DNA of 64,000 nucleotides from Desulfopila sp. IMCC35006 (GCF_005116645.1 NZ_SWCM01000005.1:248001-312000); one strand, 5' to 3'. Shown: positions 26,165-35,660, counted from the stretch's first letter. Numbers and translations are program-made. The notes: a model not told the origin generated them from the sequence alone.

Positions 26165-27198
26165 CACCATTCGACACCCAGCATAAGACAATTTATCCCA
26201 CTGCCGATCCCCAGCAGCGCCCCTTTTTGACCCGGCTCAAAAAAATTCTGTTCCATGGCCATAGCCATGGTGATCGGGGCCGAAACGGAGCCGACATTGC
26301 CAAGAATCGCCAGGGTCTCGAAATTTTTTTCGGGTTCCAGACCAAGCCTCTCAAAGAGCAGCTTTGCATGGGCCGAGCCGACCTGGTGACAGAAAAAACG
26401 ATCGATACTTTCCGCTCCCCAGCCGGATTTGGCCGAAAACTTCTGCCAGGTCATCTGGGCGGTCTCTACTCCCCGGTGCAGGAGTTCTTCGGAGTTGGTC
26501 GCCATCAAGACGGTATTTTCCCCGCTCTGGCCGCCATGACACAGGTCGGAATGTTGCGTGTTGGCCTGCCAGGCACCATGCACCAGCCGGGGCCTGTCTT
26601 CGTTGTCTTTTGCCTTGCGCATATACAGGGCGACCGAACCGGAGCCGATGGTCAGCGAGGCAAAGGCCGGCTTGATGGTTTTACGACTGAGCGTTGTATC
26701 TTTCAGCAGGCCAACCAGGGTCGATTCAAGTAACTCCTCGGCGGTCTCTCCGGACACTATCAGCCCGTTTTTAACGTGACCAAGCTCAATCATATTGGCC
26801 AGCATGACCATGCCATCGAGAAACCCCAGACAGGCGTTTGAGATATCGAAAATTAACGCACCAGAGGATAAACCGAGCTTATCGTGGACGAAAGATGCCG
26901 TTGCCGGCTCCATCATATCCCGGGAAACAGAGGTGAAGATAAGACATTCAATGCTTTTGGGGTCGATATCGGCAGTAGCAAGCACCCTTTGGCCGGCCAG
27001 TGTACCTGCGGTACTCGGTCGTGTCCCTGGAGGCCACAGGCGCCGCTCGCGGATACCGCTCATCAGCTCCAGCCGCCCGGACGGCAGACGCAAACGTTTA
27101 TAGACCGGGGATAACCGCTTTTCAATATCTTCTGAAGAAAGCACCCTTGGCGGCAATGCATAGCCAAAAGTGTCTAAACAGACATGGGAATAATGCAT
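26164..27198 (-). CDS. oleA: OleA-like thiolase-superfamily condensing enzyme (FabH-related)
   Basis: A ~344-residue 3-oxoacyl-ACP synthase III-type protein. The catalytic triad is visible: Cys in DISNACLGFLDGM, His in FCHQVGSAH, Asn in ILGNVGSVSAP. Several stretches fit OleA better than FabH as I recall the families: TSVSRDMMEPATASFV, GIRERRLWPPGT, and the C-terminal GIGSGINCLMLGVEW. OleA condenses two fatty acyl-CoAs head to head in long-chain olefin biosynthesis. No oleB, oleC or oleD is adjacent, so the pathway is not demonstrated. The start is set at the ATG giving MHYSHVCLDTFGYALPP (27198), with AAGG six bases upstream; the frame is open to 27243. The stop abuts the element A repeat. 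Confidence 0.75.
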   Translation of the reverse strand: MHYSHVCLDTFGYALPPRVLSSEDIEKRLSPVYKRLRLPSGRLELMSGIRERRLWPPGTRPSTAGTLAGQRVLATADIDPKSIECLIFTSVSRDMMEPATASFVHDKLGLSSGALIFDISNACLGFLDGMVMLANMIELGHVKNGLIVSGETAEELLESTLVGLLKDTTLSRKTIKPAFASLTIGSGSVALYMRKAKDNEDRPRLVHGAWQANTQHSDLCHGGQSGENTVLMATNSEELLHRGVETAQMTWQKFSAKSGWGAESIDRFFCHQVGSAHAKLLFERLGLEPEKNFETLAILGNVGSVSAPITMAMAMEQNFFEPGQKGALLGIGSGINCLMLGVEW

Positions 27199-27283
27199 CA
27201 TACGCCTTGCTGATGTGTTGACGATGGTCGCCCTGCCCTGCATTTGGCAAGGAAAACAGCGGATTCGCTTCTAACTTCTAGAC

Positions 27284-28978
27284 TCATTCTGCATCCAGGA
27301 CTTCCAGCTGTTGCAGGATCTTTTCTTTGGTCACCGGCCTCGACATATATCCGTCTATGTTCTGCGGCAGCTTGCCGGCAATATTCGCATCCCCGAAACC
27401 AAAGATCGGTGTTCGCTGTCCGGAATACTTCTCCAGCTGCCTGAGTATCTTTACGGCCTCAAAGCCATCGAGCTGCGGTGTGGACAAATCAAAAAGTATC
27501 AGATCGAAGTGCGACAGGGAGGCTTCGTACATCGCTGATCGGTTGGTTTCAGCAAGAGTAACCTGCCATCCTTTCTCGACCAGGGTGCGGACAAAAACAT
27601 GCTGGCTGGCCGGGTCGCCATCCACCACCAGCACCCGGCTCGTTAAAAACTGCGCCAAAACAGAAATTAATGCATTTCTCTGCACCGGTTTGGGCAGGTA
27701 GTCATCCATGCCGGCCTGGAGGCACTTTTCCCGGTCTCCGGACATTGCCAGGGCCGTCAGGGCAATAATAGGGAGATGACCATCGTGTTTACCCTCGTAT
27801 TTTCTGATCCGCCTGGTAGCTTCCATACCATCCACATCATCCATCTGAACATCCATGAGGACCAGCTGGTATGCACCGGAGCACGCCTCGGCCACCGCTT
27901 CCCTGCCGCTGGCCACGGATGTTACCTCTACCCCCAATTGTTTGAGGATTGTCTCAATGAGCACCCTGTTGATATACTCATCTTCGGCGAGAAGCACCCT
28001 GGCACCTCTCAGTACATAGGCAACCTCCTCTTCGATGCCTTCGAGCGTCGCATTGGTTTTTTCCTCAATGCCGGCAAGATCGGCAACTTCCTTAAACGGC
28101 AGAGTAAACCAGAATCTTGTCTCGCCCTGCGCACTTTCTGCACCAATCTCGCCACCCATCAGCTTGACCAGCTGCGAAGTTACGGTCAAACCCAATCCCG
28201 TTGTCCCGACAGATAACGGCAGGGCGACACTGCGTTGCACCTTTTCTTTAAAATAATGGTTGATCAGGTCGAGCTTTTCCGGTGTTATGCCACAGCCCGT
28301 GTCACGAATACTGAATTGAAGAAAAATATTATTATCAGTATCGTACCCGGTATTTTCGATGGTGATATAGACTCCGCCTGTCGTCGTGAACTTGATTGCA
28401 TTGTCGACAAGATTCGTGACAACCTGCACCAGTCGGACCGGATCGCCATGCACATGAGCGGGAACATCCGGTTCTATCGTGCAGACCAGCTCCAGATTTT
28501 TTTTCCTGGCGGAAAGATTCAGGACATAGAGGTCGTGATCAAGGCTCTCCCGGAGATTAAAATCTTCCGGCTCAAGCTCGAGTTCTCCGGTTTCTATCCT
28601 GGAGAAATCAAGCACTTCATTGACCACCACCAGTAAGCGGTCAACGGAGGAGCCGACCATCTCCAGGTATTGTCGCTGCTGCTCTGTCAGTTCCGTTTCC
28701 AGAACCAGTTCGGTCATTCCGACAATACCGTTCATGGATGATCGGATCTCGTGGCTGACATTTTCCAAAAAGACACTTTTCACCCGGCTGGACAACTCAG
28801 CCCGCGCCAGATCAAGTTCGCAACCATTCCGGTTTACCTGATTCCGGTGCGCACCATTCGCGCCAATGATTGCCTGTAGAGCCCTTTTTTTCAGGAGCTG
28901 GTTGGTCTTTTTTTCTTTTACCAGCTGCTCCCGAAGATTTTTAATCTGTTTTTGAAGACGTTCTATTTCAGCCACCAT
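27284..28978 (-). CDS. Hybrid sensor histidine kinase with two receiver domains
   Basis: A 564-residue soluble kinase. The start is set at ATG 28978, which has a strong GGAGGGGG ribosome-binding site; the open frame reaches 29194 but runs into the rlmKL gene. Order: N-terminal coiled coil (1-40), HisKA with His76 (NVSHEIRSSMNG), HATPase (NLVDNAIKFT, DTGCGI, GTTGLGLTVTSQLV), receiver 1 (about 324-440; RVLLAEDEYIN, LVLMDVQMDDVDG, YLPKPV complete), receiver 2 (about 444-562; RVLVVDGDPA, LILFDLSTPQLDG). Receiver 2 has YMSRPV, where Arg takes the place of the conserved Lys, so it may respond differently or not at all. No sensory domain beyond the coiled coil is seen; the signal is probably received from a partner. 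Confidence 0.9.
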   Translation of the reverse strand: MVAEIERLQKQIKNLREQLVKEKKTNQLLKKRALQAIIGANGAHRNQVNRNGCELDLARAELSSRVKSVFLENVSHEIRSSMNGIVGMTELVLETELTEQQRQYLEMVGSSVDRLLVVVNEVLDFSRIETGELELEPEDFNLRESLDHDLYVLNLSARKKNLELVCTIEPDVPAHVHGDPVRLVQVVTNLVDNAIKFTTTGGVYITIENTGYDTDNNIFLQFSIRDTGCGITPEKLDLINHYFKEKVQRSVALPLSVGTTGLGLTVTSQLVKLMGGEIGAESAQGETRFWFTLPFKEVADLAGIEEKTNATLEGIEEEVAYVLRGARVLLAEDEYINRVLIETILKQLGVEVTSVASGREAVAEACSGAYQLVLMDVQMDDVDGMEATRRIRKYEGKHDGHLPIIALTALAMSGDREKCLQAGMDDYLPKPVQRNALISVLAQFLTSRVLVVDGDPASQHVFVRTLVEKGWQVTLAETNRSAMYEASLSHFDLILFDLSTPQLDGFEAVKILRQLEKYSGQRTPIFGFGDANIAGKLPQNIDGYMSRPVTKEKILQQLEVLDAE

Positions 28979-29096
28979 TCCCCCTCCGGTTGGTGTTGAG
29001 GTATTCTTCACCACAAAGCTGCCTGTACCCGCCCTATTGTACAAATAAAAGCTTATATTTGCACGATTCTGTTGCTGCTCGCCAGCACCTCGCTTG

Positions 29097-31265
29097 TCAT
29101 AGACCTGCTTCCGGCCATTTTTTTCCCTGCGCCGTTTGGACTTTTTTTCTGATTTCCCAGCATCGATGGATTTTTTCATTCCTGGAAAAATCAAAAGGCA
29201 CCGAATCCTGGGAAATATCCTTTATTTCATAGAGCGAAAGCAGTCTCTCTTCAAGTATAAAGCGTCGAAAATTCGTAGAAAAGATGAGCAGGCCGTCTTT
29301 GTCCAGATGCGCCATCGCGCGCTCGATCAAGCGCGCATGATCCTTTTGCACATCAAAAATCCGCTTATCTTTTTTGGTGTTGGAAAAAGTCGGCGGATCG
29401 ATAAAAATCAGATCATAGGTTCCGGTCGACTCCTCAAGCCACTGCAGACAGTCGGCTTTTTCAACCTTGTTCTTCAGCTCCGTCAATCCGTTTAAGGCAA
29501 GATTCATCTGGGCCCAGTGCAGATACGTCGCCGAAAGATCTACGGTTGTCGTACTCGCCGCGCCGCCCATCGCCGCATGAACCGTCGCCGTCCCGGTATA
29601 ACCATAGAGGTTGAGAAACCTTTTTCCTTTCGCCTCACGGTATATTTTTTGCCGGATCGGTCGATGATCGAGGAACAATCCCGGATCGAGATAATCGGTG
29701 AAATTTACCAGAAAAGAGCACTCGCCCTCTCTTACCTCCACCATTTTGCCGCTCTCGCCCTTTTTCTGGTATTGTTGTCGGCCTTTCTGGCGCTCCCGGG
29801 ATTTGACAAAAATTCTATTTGAACGAACGCCAAGGATATCCCTGACACTCTTTAAAGCCGTTGTCATTCTCGAGGCGGCAAGCTGCGGATCTATCGTTTT
29901 TGGTGGTGCATATTCGTGGATATGCACCCATTTGCCAAAGAGATCGATGCTGAGATTATAATCCGGCAGATCCCGGTCATACACCCTGAAACAGGTTATA
30001 TTTTCCCGCGCGGCCCATTTAAGAAATTTTTTAAGATTTTTACGCAGCCTGTTGGCAAACTCATTGTCGTCTTCTTCACCGCCCGGCTCCACCGGCGACC
30101 AGACAAAGTCGCTCTCCTGCCCGCTCACCGTGCCTATCAGCAACCGGCAGGGTATGGAACCATTGAATAATTTATATTTATTCTCCCACCCCAGGGTAAA
30201 ACTGTCGGTCAGGTTCGGGTTGGAGATGAACACCCCGGTTTTCCACCCGGGAAAGCGCTGTTTGACAATCCGTCCAAAGGCTCGATACAGCCGGCTCACC
30301 TGTTCCGTCTCGGAGAGCCTTTCGCCGTACGGCAGATTTGACAGCAGCATGCCTGCCTTGGCCGGAGAACGAAGAGTGGCCAGTTCCGCCTGTTTTATCT
30401 GTATATGCTCCTCGAGACCAGCTTTTTCGATGTTTTTCCGAGCAGCACTGACCGCCACCGGATCAGCATCATAGCCGAGAAGCAGCGGCCAGTTTTTGTC
30501 CAGGCCCTTGTCTTCCCGCTCCAGGGCTTCAGCCACCAGGCTGTCCCAGAGTTCCGCGTCGTGACCCAGCCAGCCCAAAAAGCCAAAATAGCTGCGCGAT
30601 AAGCCAGGAGCCGAATCGCCAAACATCAGCGCCGCTTCAATCAGCAGCGTGCCGGTACCGCACATCGGATCAATTAAAGGCCCGGGATCGGCAGGCCAGC
30701 CGCTCAGGGCAACAATCGCCGCCCCCAGCGTCTCCTTGAGCGGAGCCTTCACAGCCGACCCGCGATACCCCCTTCGGTGCAGGCTTTCGCCGGAAAGATC
30801 AAGAGAAAGAGAAGCCGTGGTTTCATCCACATGCAGATGAATCTGCACCTCCGGTCGAGTGGTTTGTACCGATGGTCGTTTGCCGGTCCGGTTTCGGATG
30901 GAGTCGACCAGACCATCTTTTACCTTGAGGGCAGCATAACGGCTATGGGTAATCGGCGATTTTCCAGCCAAGGTGCAGCTTACCGCAAAACGTGTCTCTT
31001 CGGTGAGATGATCCTGCCAGTCAATCTCCAGACAACGCTGGTACACGGTCTCTTCATCAACGATAGGAAACTGTGCCAGCTGCAGATAGACCCGGGAGGC
31101 GAAGCGCGACCATAAACAGCAGCGATACCCTGTTTCCAGGGAGCCTCTCCAGGTTACCACCCCGCTTGAAGGACTCACCTCCAGCCCGCCGAACAAGGCG
31201 ACCTCTTCTCCCACTAACCCTTCCAGTCCGCTGGCGCAGCCGGCAATCAATGTATACTCTTTCAT
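29097..31265 (-). CDS. rlmL: Bifunctional 23S rRNA methyltransferase RlmKL
   Basis: A 722-residue fused enzyme. The N-half (RlmL, m2G2445 in E. coli) has a THUMP-like region and the MTase motifs DPMCGTGTLLIEAALM and SNLPYGERL. The C-half (RlmK, m7G2069) has FLNLYGYTGTATVHAAMGGA (SAM site) and DLIFIDPPTFSNT (catalytic motif). The length is close to E. coli RlmL (702). ATG 31265 is chosen because similarity starts there (MKEYTLIAGCASGLEGLV) and GGAG lies just upstream; the frame is open to 31349. It acts on ribosome assembly intermediates in the cytoplasm. It is transcribed away from pal, and the divergent region between holds the pal promoter. Confidence 0.92.
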   Translation of the reverse strand: MKEYTLIAGCASGLEGLVGEEVALFGGLEVSPSSGVVTWRGSLETGYRCCLWSRFASRVYLQLAQFPIVDEETVYQRCLEIDWQDHLTEETRFAVSCTLAGKSPITHSRYAALKVKDGLVDSIRNRTGKRPSVQTTRPEVQIHLHVDETTASLSLDLSGESLHRRGYRGSAVKAPLKETLGAAIVALSGWPADPGPLIDPMCGTGTLLIEAALMFGDSAPGLSRSYFGFLGWLGHDAELWDSLVAEALEREDKGLDKNWPLLLGYDADPVAVSAARKNIEKAGLEEHIQIKQAELATLRSPAKAGMLLSNLPYGERLSETEQVSRLYRAFGRIVKQRFPGWKTGVFISNPNLTDSFTLGWENKYKLFNGSIPCRLLIGTVSGQESDFVWSPVEPGGEEDDNEFANRLRKNLKKFLKWAARENITCFRVYDRDLPDYNLSIDLFGKWVHIHEYAPPKTIDPQLAASRMTTALKSVRDILGVRSNRIFVKSRERQKGRQQYQKKGESGKMVEVREGECSFLVNFTDYLDPGLFLDHRPIRQKIYREAKGKRFLNLYGYTGTATVHAAMGGAASTTTVDLSATYLHWAQMNLALNGLTELKNKVEKADCLQWLEESTGTYDLIFIDPPTFSNTKKDKRIFDVQKDHARLIERAMAHLDKDGLLIFSTNFRRFILEERLLSLYEIKDISQDSVPFDFSRNEKIHRCWEIRKKVQTAQGKKWPEAGL

Positions 31266-31462
31266 CTTCTCCTGTGTTTCCCGACGCCCCGCAAGGTTTC
31301 GGGGTGCCTTTTTATTTGTGTTTGTACGCACGCATCTGCCCTCTTGCACCGATTACCATTATCGCCTTGGCGAGGCAACAGCTAATGAAGTGCAATGTCC
31401 TGACAATTTGTTCTTGACCTCTTTTGCAATACGACTAAAGTGAATACATCTAAAGTTAGATT

Positions 31463-31491
31463 TTTACGTTATCTTAAGATAATTATACAAT
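31463..31491 (+). promoter_or_regulatory. Candidate sigma-70 promoter of pal with palindrome in the spacer
   Basis: TTTACG (31463-31468), 17 bases, TACAAT (31486-31491), about 40 bases upstream of the pal start. The spacer contains a perfect 14-bp palindrome TTATCTTAAGATAA (31469-31482), which could be a repressor or activator site. The -35 match is modest. Confidence 0.45.
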
Positions 31492-31530
31492 TTATAGGTC
31501 TGAAAATATTTTTCACATTAGAGGTAGTCT

Positions 31531-32169
31531 ATGAAGAAAAGGCTCAGTAGAACTCTTGCTCTTACCGCTCTTTCAGCTCTTGTGGGATCATTTCTTCTTT
31601 TTGGTGCCGGTTGCAGCAAAAAAACGGTTATGCCGCCCGATGGAGCAGGATCCGATATGTCTGGAGGAACGGATATTAATTACCCTAAAGCGAGTGGCGG
31701 CTACTCAGAAGACAGTCTGCCAACAGAAGGCACGCTCGACGATCAAAAAGGTTCCGGCCAGGCCGGCAGCGGGACCAGCATGATGTCTGATGCGGACCAG
31801 CAGTCAGATGAATATAAGAGACTGCACGGAAGATGTTCCGCCAACCTCTCCCCCATCTACTTTGATTTCGACCAGGCCGGCGTTCGCCCCAACATGACGG
31901 AAGTGCTTGCCGCCAACGCCGAATATCTGAAGTCGATTCCTGGGACCATGGTGACCATCGAGGGCAATACGGATGAGAGGGGTACCAACGAATACAACCT
32001 TGCCTTAGGTGAGAGAAGAGCTATCAACACCCGACAGTATATGATTAATCTCGGTATTCCGGGTGACAATATCCGGACATTGTCCTATGGTGAGGAAAGA
32101 CCCCTTTTTATGGGTCATGACGAGGACGCCTACAGCATGAACAGAAGGGCTGATTTTATCGCCCAGTAG
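31531..32169 (+). CDS. pal: Peptidoglycan-associated lipoprotein Pal (OmpA-type C-terminus)
   Basis: A 212-residue lipoprotein. The signal peptide ends in lipobox FGAGC (Cys28). A low-complexity Gly/Ser/Asp-rich linker (30-95) is followed by an OmpA/Pal domain: IYFDFDQAGVRPN, VTIEGNTDERGTNEYNLALG, and the C-terminal NRRADFI. The Asp and Arg residues of the TDERG...R motif bind diaminopimelate in the family. Pal anchors the outer membrane to peptidoglycan, usually with TolB/TolQRA; those genes are not adjacent. AGAGGT lies eight bases before ATG 31531. Confidence 0.92.
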   Translation: MKKRLSRTLALTALSALVGSFLLFGAGCSKKTVMPPDGAGSDMSGGTDINYPKASGGYSEDSLPTEGTLDDQKGSGQAGSGTSMMSDADQQSDEYKRLHGRCSANLSPIYFDFDQAGVRPNMTEVLAANAEYLKSIPGTMVTIEGNTDERGTNEYNLALGERRAINTRQYMINLGIPGDNIRTLSYGEERPLFMGHDEDAYSMNRRADFIAQ

Positions 32170-32193
32170 TCAAAAGAGTGCAAGAGACCAGGT

Positions 32194-32227
32194 GCGCGAG
32201 CCATTCCCCCCAGGAAATGGCTCGCGC
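32194..32227. terminator. Hairpin between convergent pal and cmk
   Basis: Perfect 12-bp inverted repeat GCGCGAGCCATT / AATGGCTCGCGC with a 10-base loop, in the 67-bp gap between the stop codons of pal (+) and cmk (-). There is no clear T-run on either side, so the efficiency is uncertain, but position and strength suit a bidirectional terminator. Confidence 0.6.
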
Positions 32228-32236
32228 CCTGCCACC

Positions 32237-32938
32237 TCACCTGCCTGTATCAGCAATAATCTGCAGTATCTTTTCGACCACTTGTTGGATCGTTATCCCG
32301 GTAGTGTCGATACAGTGCGCATCCAGAGCCTTGCTTAATGGGGCAATCGCCCGCTCGCTGTCATTTTTATCGCGTTCAAGCGTCATCGACAGGATCTGGT
32401 TAAAATCGGCAACCACCCCCGTTGCCTGCAACTGCAGCACTCGTCTTCTTGCCCTCTCTTCCGGTTCCGCATCCAGGAAAAATTTATAAGCCGCCCTCGG
32501 GAAAACGATGGTGCCGGTATCTCTGCCTTCAGCGACAATTTTTCCCTTCTCGCCGTAATTTCGCTGGATGCTGGTCAATATTTCCCGAACGACCGGTATT
32601 GCCGAAACCCTGGAGGCAACCATGGCCATCTCAGGGGTCCTGATCGCCGCACTGACATTTTCGCCGTTTACCAGTACTCCCACATCACTTGATTCATCAG
32701 GCGCCGGAAGCAGCTCCAGCTCAAGTTCGGCAAGTTTTGCGGCCATCATTGCGACATCATCGAGAGAAACTTTATGGTGCAGAAAGTGCCACCCTACTCC
32801 CCGGTACATGGCCCCGGTATCAAGATAGGTAAATCCTGTTGCGGCGGCAATCTTTCTGCTTACCGAAGACTTGCCAACGCCGGAGGGGCCATCAATGGTG
32901 ATGATGTTTTGTTTTTCCCCGCTCTTGTTCTCAGACAT
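32237..32938 (-). CDS. cmk: Cytidylate kinase
   Basis: A 233-residue (d)CMP kinase, cytoplasmic, ATP + CMP to ADP + CDP. P-loop GPSGVGKSS (17-25), followed by YLDTGAMYRG, the CMP-binding V-S-x-I-P-V-V-R region, EGRDTGTIVFP and FFLDAEPEERARRR. The length matches the long bacterial form (~225-230). Its start overlaps the hisC stop by 8 bp, so the order gatA-hisC-cmk is a coupled unit. Confidence 0.95.
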   Translation of the reverse strand: MSENKSGEKQNIITIDGPSGVGKSSVSRKIAAATGFTYLDTGAMYRGVGWHFLHHKVSLDDVAMMAAKLAELELELLPAPDESSDVGVLVNGENVSAAIRTPEMAMVASRVSAIPVVREILTSIQRNYGEKGKIVAEGRDTGTIVFPRAAYKFFLDAEPEERARRRVLQLQATGVVADFNQILSMTLERDKNDSERAIAPLSKALDAHCIDTTGITIQQVVEKILQIIADTGR

Positions 32939-34043
32939 AGCCGAGTTCTTTCAGGCAATCGGCCAGACTGCTTAGAAATCGGTTGTTTTCCTCTTCGGTC
33001 CCGACAGTCACCCGGATAAAATCGGTAAAACCATAGGCACTCATGGAGCGCACAATCACCCCTTTGTAGAGCATGGCCTGATACAGTTTATCCGCATTCC
33101 CCTGTACATCGATCAGAAAAAAGTTAGTCTCTGAAGGGTAACTTCGGCAACCGAGCCTGTCGACCTCTTTGCTCAAAAAAGCTAACCCTTCGGCGGTACG
33201 CTGCAGAGTGCTCCGGTAATATTTTTCATCGTCAAGAGCAACCAGAGCCCCAACCTGGGCCATCTGGTTGATATTAAAAGGCTGCCGGACTTTATGCAGG
33301 CATTCGGCGATTTCCCGCGGCATAAGTCCATAGCCAACACGCAGACCAGCCAGCCCATACGCCTTGGAAAAAGTTCTTAAAAAAACGACAGGACATCGGC
33401 CGGCATTGTTTCTGATCAGAGAATAGAAATCAACCTGAAGTTTATTGTCCATGAAATCGACGTAGGCTTCATCCAGGACAACGATGACCGACTCCGGTAT
33501 CTCGCTTAAAAACCGATACAGCTCTACGGGAGGGATTGCCGTTCCGGTCGGGTTGTTCGGATTATCCAGGAAAATAAGTCGTGTTTTTTCGGTGATTTTT
33601 TTTTGAATAGCCTTGAGATCATGACGCATATTTTTCAGCGCCAGGATATGATTCACCCCGCCTCTGACCTGAACAATTTTCTGGTACATGAGAAAGGAGG
33701 GATGACTGGTAATAACCTCATCACCTTCCTGGACAAAGGCCTTGACCAGAAATTCGATAACCTCGTTCGATCCGTTGCCAACGACAATCTCGTTGGCGGC
33801 AAGCCCCAGCTTTTCCGCGAGGGCCTGAACGAGATAAAAGCACGAACCATCCGGATAGCGATGCAGGTTCAACAGTTCGTTGCGAAGGGCGCTTATCGCT
33901 TTTGGTGAGGGGCCCCAGCCATTCTCATTTGAGGCGAGTTTAATGGAATTCTTAATCCCATACTCGCGTTCCAGTTCATCGAGCGGTTTTCCTGGAGGAT
34001 AGGGCGTTATTGCTGCGATAGCAGCCGGAATTTTAATTTTCAA
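32931..34043 (-). CDS. hisC: Histidinol-phosphate aminotransferase
   Basis: A class I/II PLP aminotransferase of about 370 residues in the histidine pathway (imidazole-acetol phosphate to histidinol phosphate). Visible: KLASNENGWGPSPKA, RYPDGSCFYL, VGNGSNEVIEF, FLDNPNNPTGTAIP, VLDEAYVDFMD, and the PLP lysine motif RTFSKAYGLAGLRVGYG. The start is proposed at TTG 34043 (KIKIPAAIAAITPYPPGKP), with GGTGAG upstream, because this fits the family length. An ATG at 34139 is in frame but would overlap gatA and add 32 unrelated residues. It overlaps cmk downstream. Other his genes are not in the window. Confidence 0.9.
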   Translation of the reverse strand: MKIKIPAAIAAITPYPPGKPLDELEREYGIKNSIKLASNENGWGPSPKAISALRNELLNLHRYPDGSCFYLVQALAEKLGLAANEIVVGNGSNEVIEFLVKAFVQEGDEVITSHPSFLMYQKIVQVRGGVNHILALKNMRHDLKAIQKKITEKTRLIFLDNPNNPTGTAIPPVELYRFLSEIPESVIVVLDEAYVDFMDNKLQVDFYSLIRNNAGRCPVVFLRTFSKAYGLAGLRVGYGLMPREIAECLHKVRQPFNINQMAQVGALVALDDEKYYRSTLQRTAEGLAFLSKEVDRLGCRSYPSETNFFLIDVQGNADKLYQAMLYKGVIVRSMSAYGFTDFIRVTVGTEEENNRFLSSLADCLKELGYV

Positions 34044-34107
34044 AGTCTCACCATAAAACGAAAGTGTTAAACAACAGGTTGTCTCATACCCCGGTATCTT
34101 CTGCCCA

Positions 34108-35565
34108 TTAAAGGGCCGGTTTTCTGTGCTCAAGCGCAAGGCCCTGCTCGAGATTGAAAGCGGTTTTCAGCAATGTTTCCTCCTGAAAATGACCCCCTTG
34201 AAGCTGTACGCCGACCGGCAAACCATCAGCGGTGAAACCACCGGGGACAGACATCCCGGGAATACCCGCCAGATTAGCAGAGAGTGTTAATATATCGGAC
34301 ATATATATGGCCAGAGGATCCTCGGTATTCTCCCCCTTTTTCCAGGCAGGCGTCGGCGTCACCGGCGAGATAAGCACATCGCAGACCTCGAAAGCCTTTT
34401 TAAAATCATCGAGAATAAGAGTCCGCACCTGCGAGGCCTTTTTATAATAGGCATCATAATATCCGGAAGACAGGGCATAGGTGCCGATCAGTATACGCCG
34501 TTTTACCTCGGCACCAAAACCTTTCGACCTCGTCTGTTTGTACATATCAACAAGCGTGTCAGCCTCCATATCCCTGTATCCGTAGAGAACCCCATCGTAG
34601 CGGGCCAGGTTGGAACTCGCCTCCGAAGGTGCAATCAGGTAATACACCGCCACGCAGTATTGCGTGTGTGGCAGCGAAACGTCAACAATGGCAGCCCCTT
34701 TCTTTTTCAGAACCTCGATGCTGTCGTCAATAATCCTTTTCACCTCACCATCGAGGCCTTCGGTAAAATATTCCCTTGGAACACCAACAGTTAACCCTTC
34801 CAGACCATCGGCAAGAGACGACAAATAAGGTGGGACGTCTCTTTGTACCGAGGTGGAATCCATCTGATCATAGCCGCTTATAACATCCATCAACCGGGCA
34901 CAATCCTCAACAGTCCTGCATAAGGGGCCCACTTGGTCAAGAGATGAGGCAAAAGCCGTCAACCCATAACGGGACACCCTGCCATAGGTCGGTTTCATCC
35001 CGACTATGCCGCAGAGCGAAGCCGGTTGCCGGATCGACCCGCCGGTGTCGGACCCCAGAGAGCCAAGGCACTCAAGGGCCGCGACCGAAACCGCCGACCC
35101 CCCGGAGGATCCTCCGGCAACATAGCCTTTCTTCCAGGGGTTTTCAGGGACGCCGAAGGCACAGCTCTCCGACGTAGATCCCATGGCAAATTCGTCCATC
35201 GTCGTCTTGCCGATAATTACCGCCCCTGCACTCTTTAATTTCTCAACCACTGTTGCATCATATGGCGGAATAAAATTGGCAAGCATCTTTGATCCGCAGG
35301 TAGTCCGTAACCCCGCCGTACAGAGCAGATCTTTCACCGAAAGAGGAACACCGCACAACGTGCCTGCCCGTCCGGCTTTTCTCTGCCGGTCGGCATTTTC
35401 CGCCTGTAACAGGGCGCCATCCCGATCAATGGTAATAAAAGCGGTCACTTCTTTTTCAACAGCATCTATTCGCTCAAGACAGCTTTCGGTGAGTTCAACC
35501 GCGGAAAGGTCGCCCTGCTTCATCTTGGCAAGTGCCTGGGTAATAGTCAGTTCATACGGCTTCAT
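34108..35565 (-). CDS. gatA: Aspartyl/glutamyl-tRNA(Asn/Gln) amidotransferase subunit A
   Basis: A 485-residue amidase-signature protein, the glutaminase subunit of GatCAB, which converts Glu-tRNA(Gln) and/or Asp-tRNA(Asn) to the amidated form. The Ser-cisSer-Lys triad is in GVPLSVKDLLCTAG (Lys), GGSSGGSAVSVAA and GSDTGGSIRQPASLCG. The C-terminal part has the GatA-specific MSDILTLSANLAGIPGMSVP. ATG 35565 is chosen (MKPYELTITQALAKM), with GAGGTT six bases upstream. It is separated from gatC by 460 bp of repeats, whereas the two are usually adjacent. Confidence 0.95.
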   Translation of the reverse strand: MKPYELTITQALAKMKQGDLSAVELTESCLERIDAVEKEVTAFITIDRDGALLQAENADRQRKAGRAGTLCGVPLSVKDLLCTAGLRTTCGSKMLANFIPPYDATVVEKLKSAGAVIIGKTTMDEFAMGSTSESCAFGVPENPWKKGYVAGGSSGGSAVSVAALECLGSLGSDTGGSIRQPASLCGIVGMKPTYGRVSRYGLTAFASSLDQVGPLCRTVEDCARLMDVISGYDQMDSTSVQRDVPPYLSSLADGLEGLTVGVPREYFTEGLDGEVKRIIDDSIEVLKKKGAAIVDVSLPHTQYCVAVYYLIAPSEASSNLARYDGVLYGYRDMEADTLVDMYKQTRSKGFGAEVKRRILIGTYALSSGYYDAYYKKASQVRTLILDDFKKAFEVCDVLISPVTPTPAWKKGENTEDPLAIYMSDILTLSANLAGIPGMSVPGGFTADGLPVGVQLQGGHFQEETLLKTAFNLEQGLALEHRKPAL

Positions 35566-35660
35566 CGCAACCTCAAAAAAAGGACAGTCATGCCTGTCCA
35601 ACCTGAAATGGGAATACAGTTCAACCCGGTTATACGGATGTAAGTCAGAATTATTTTAAA

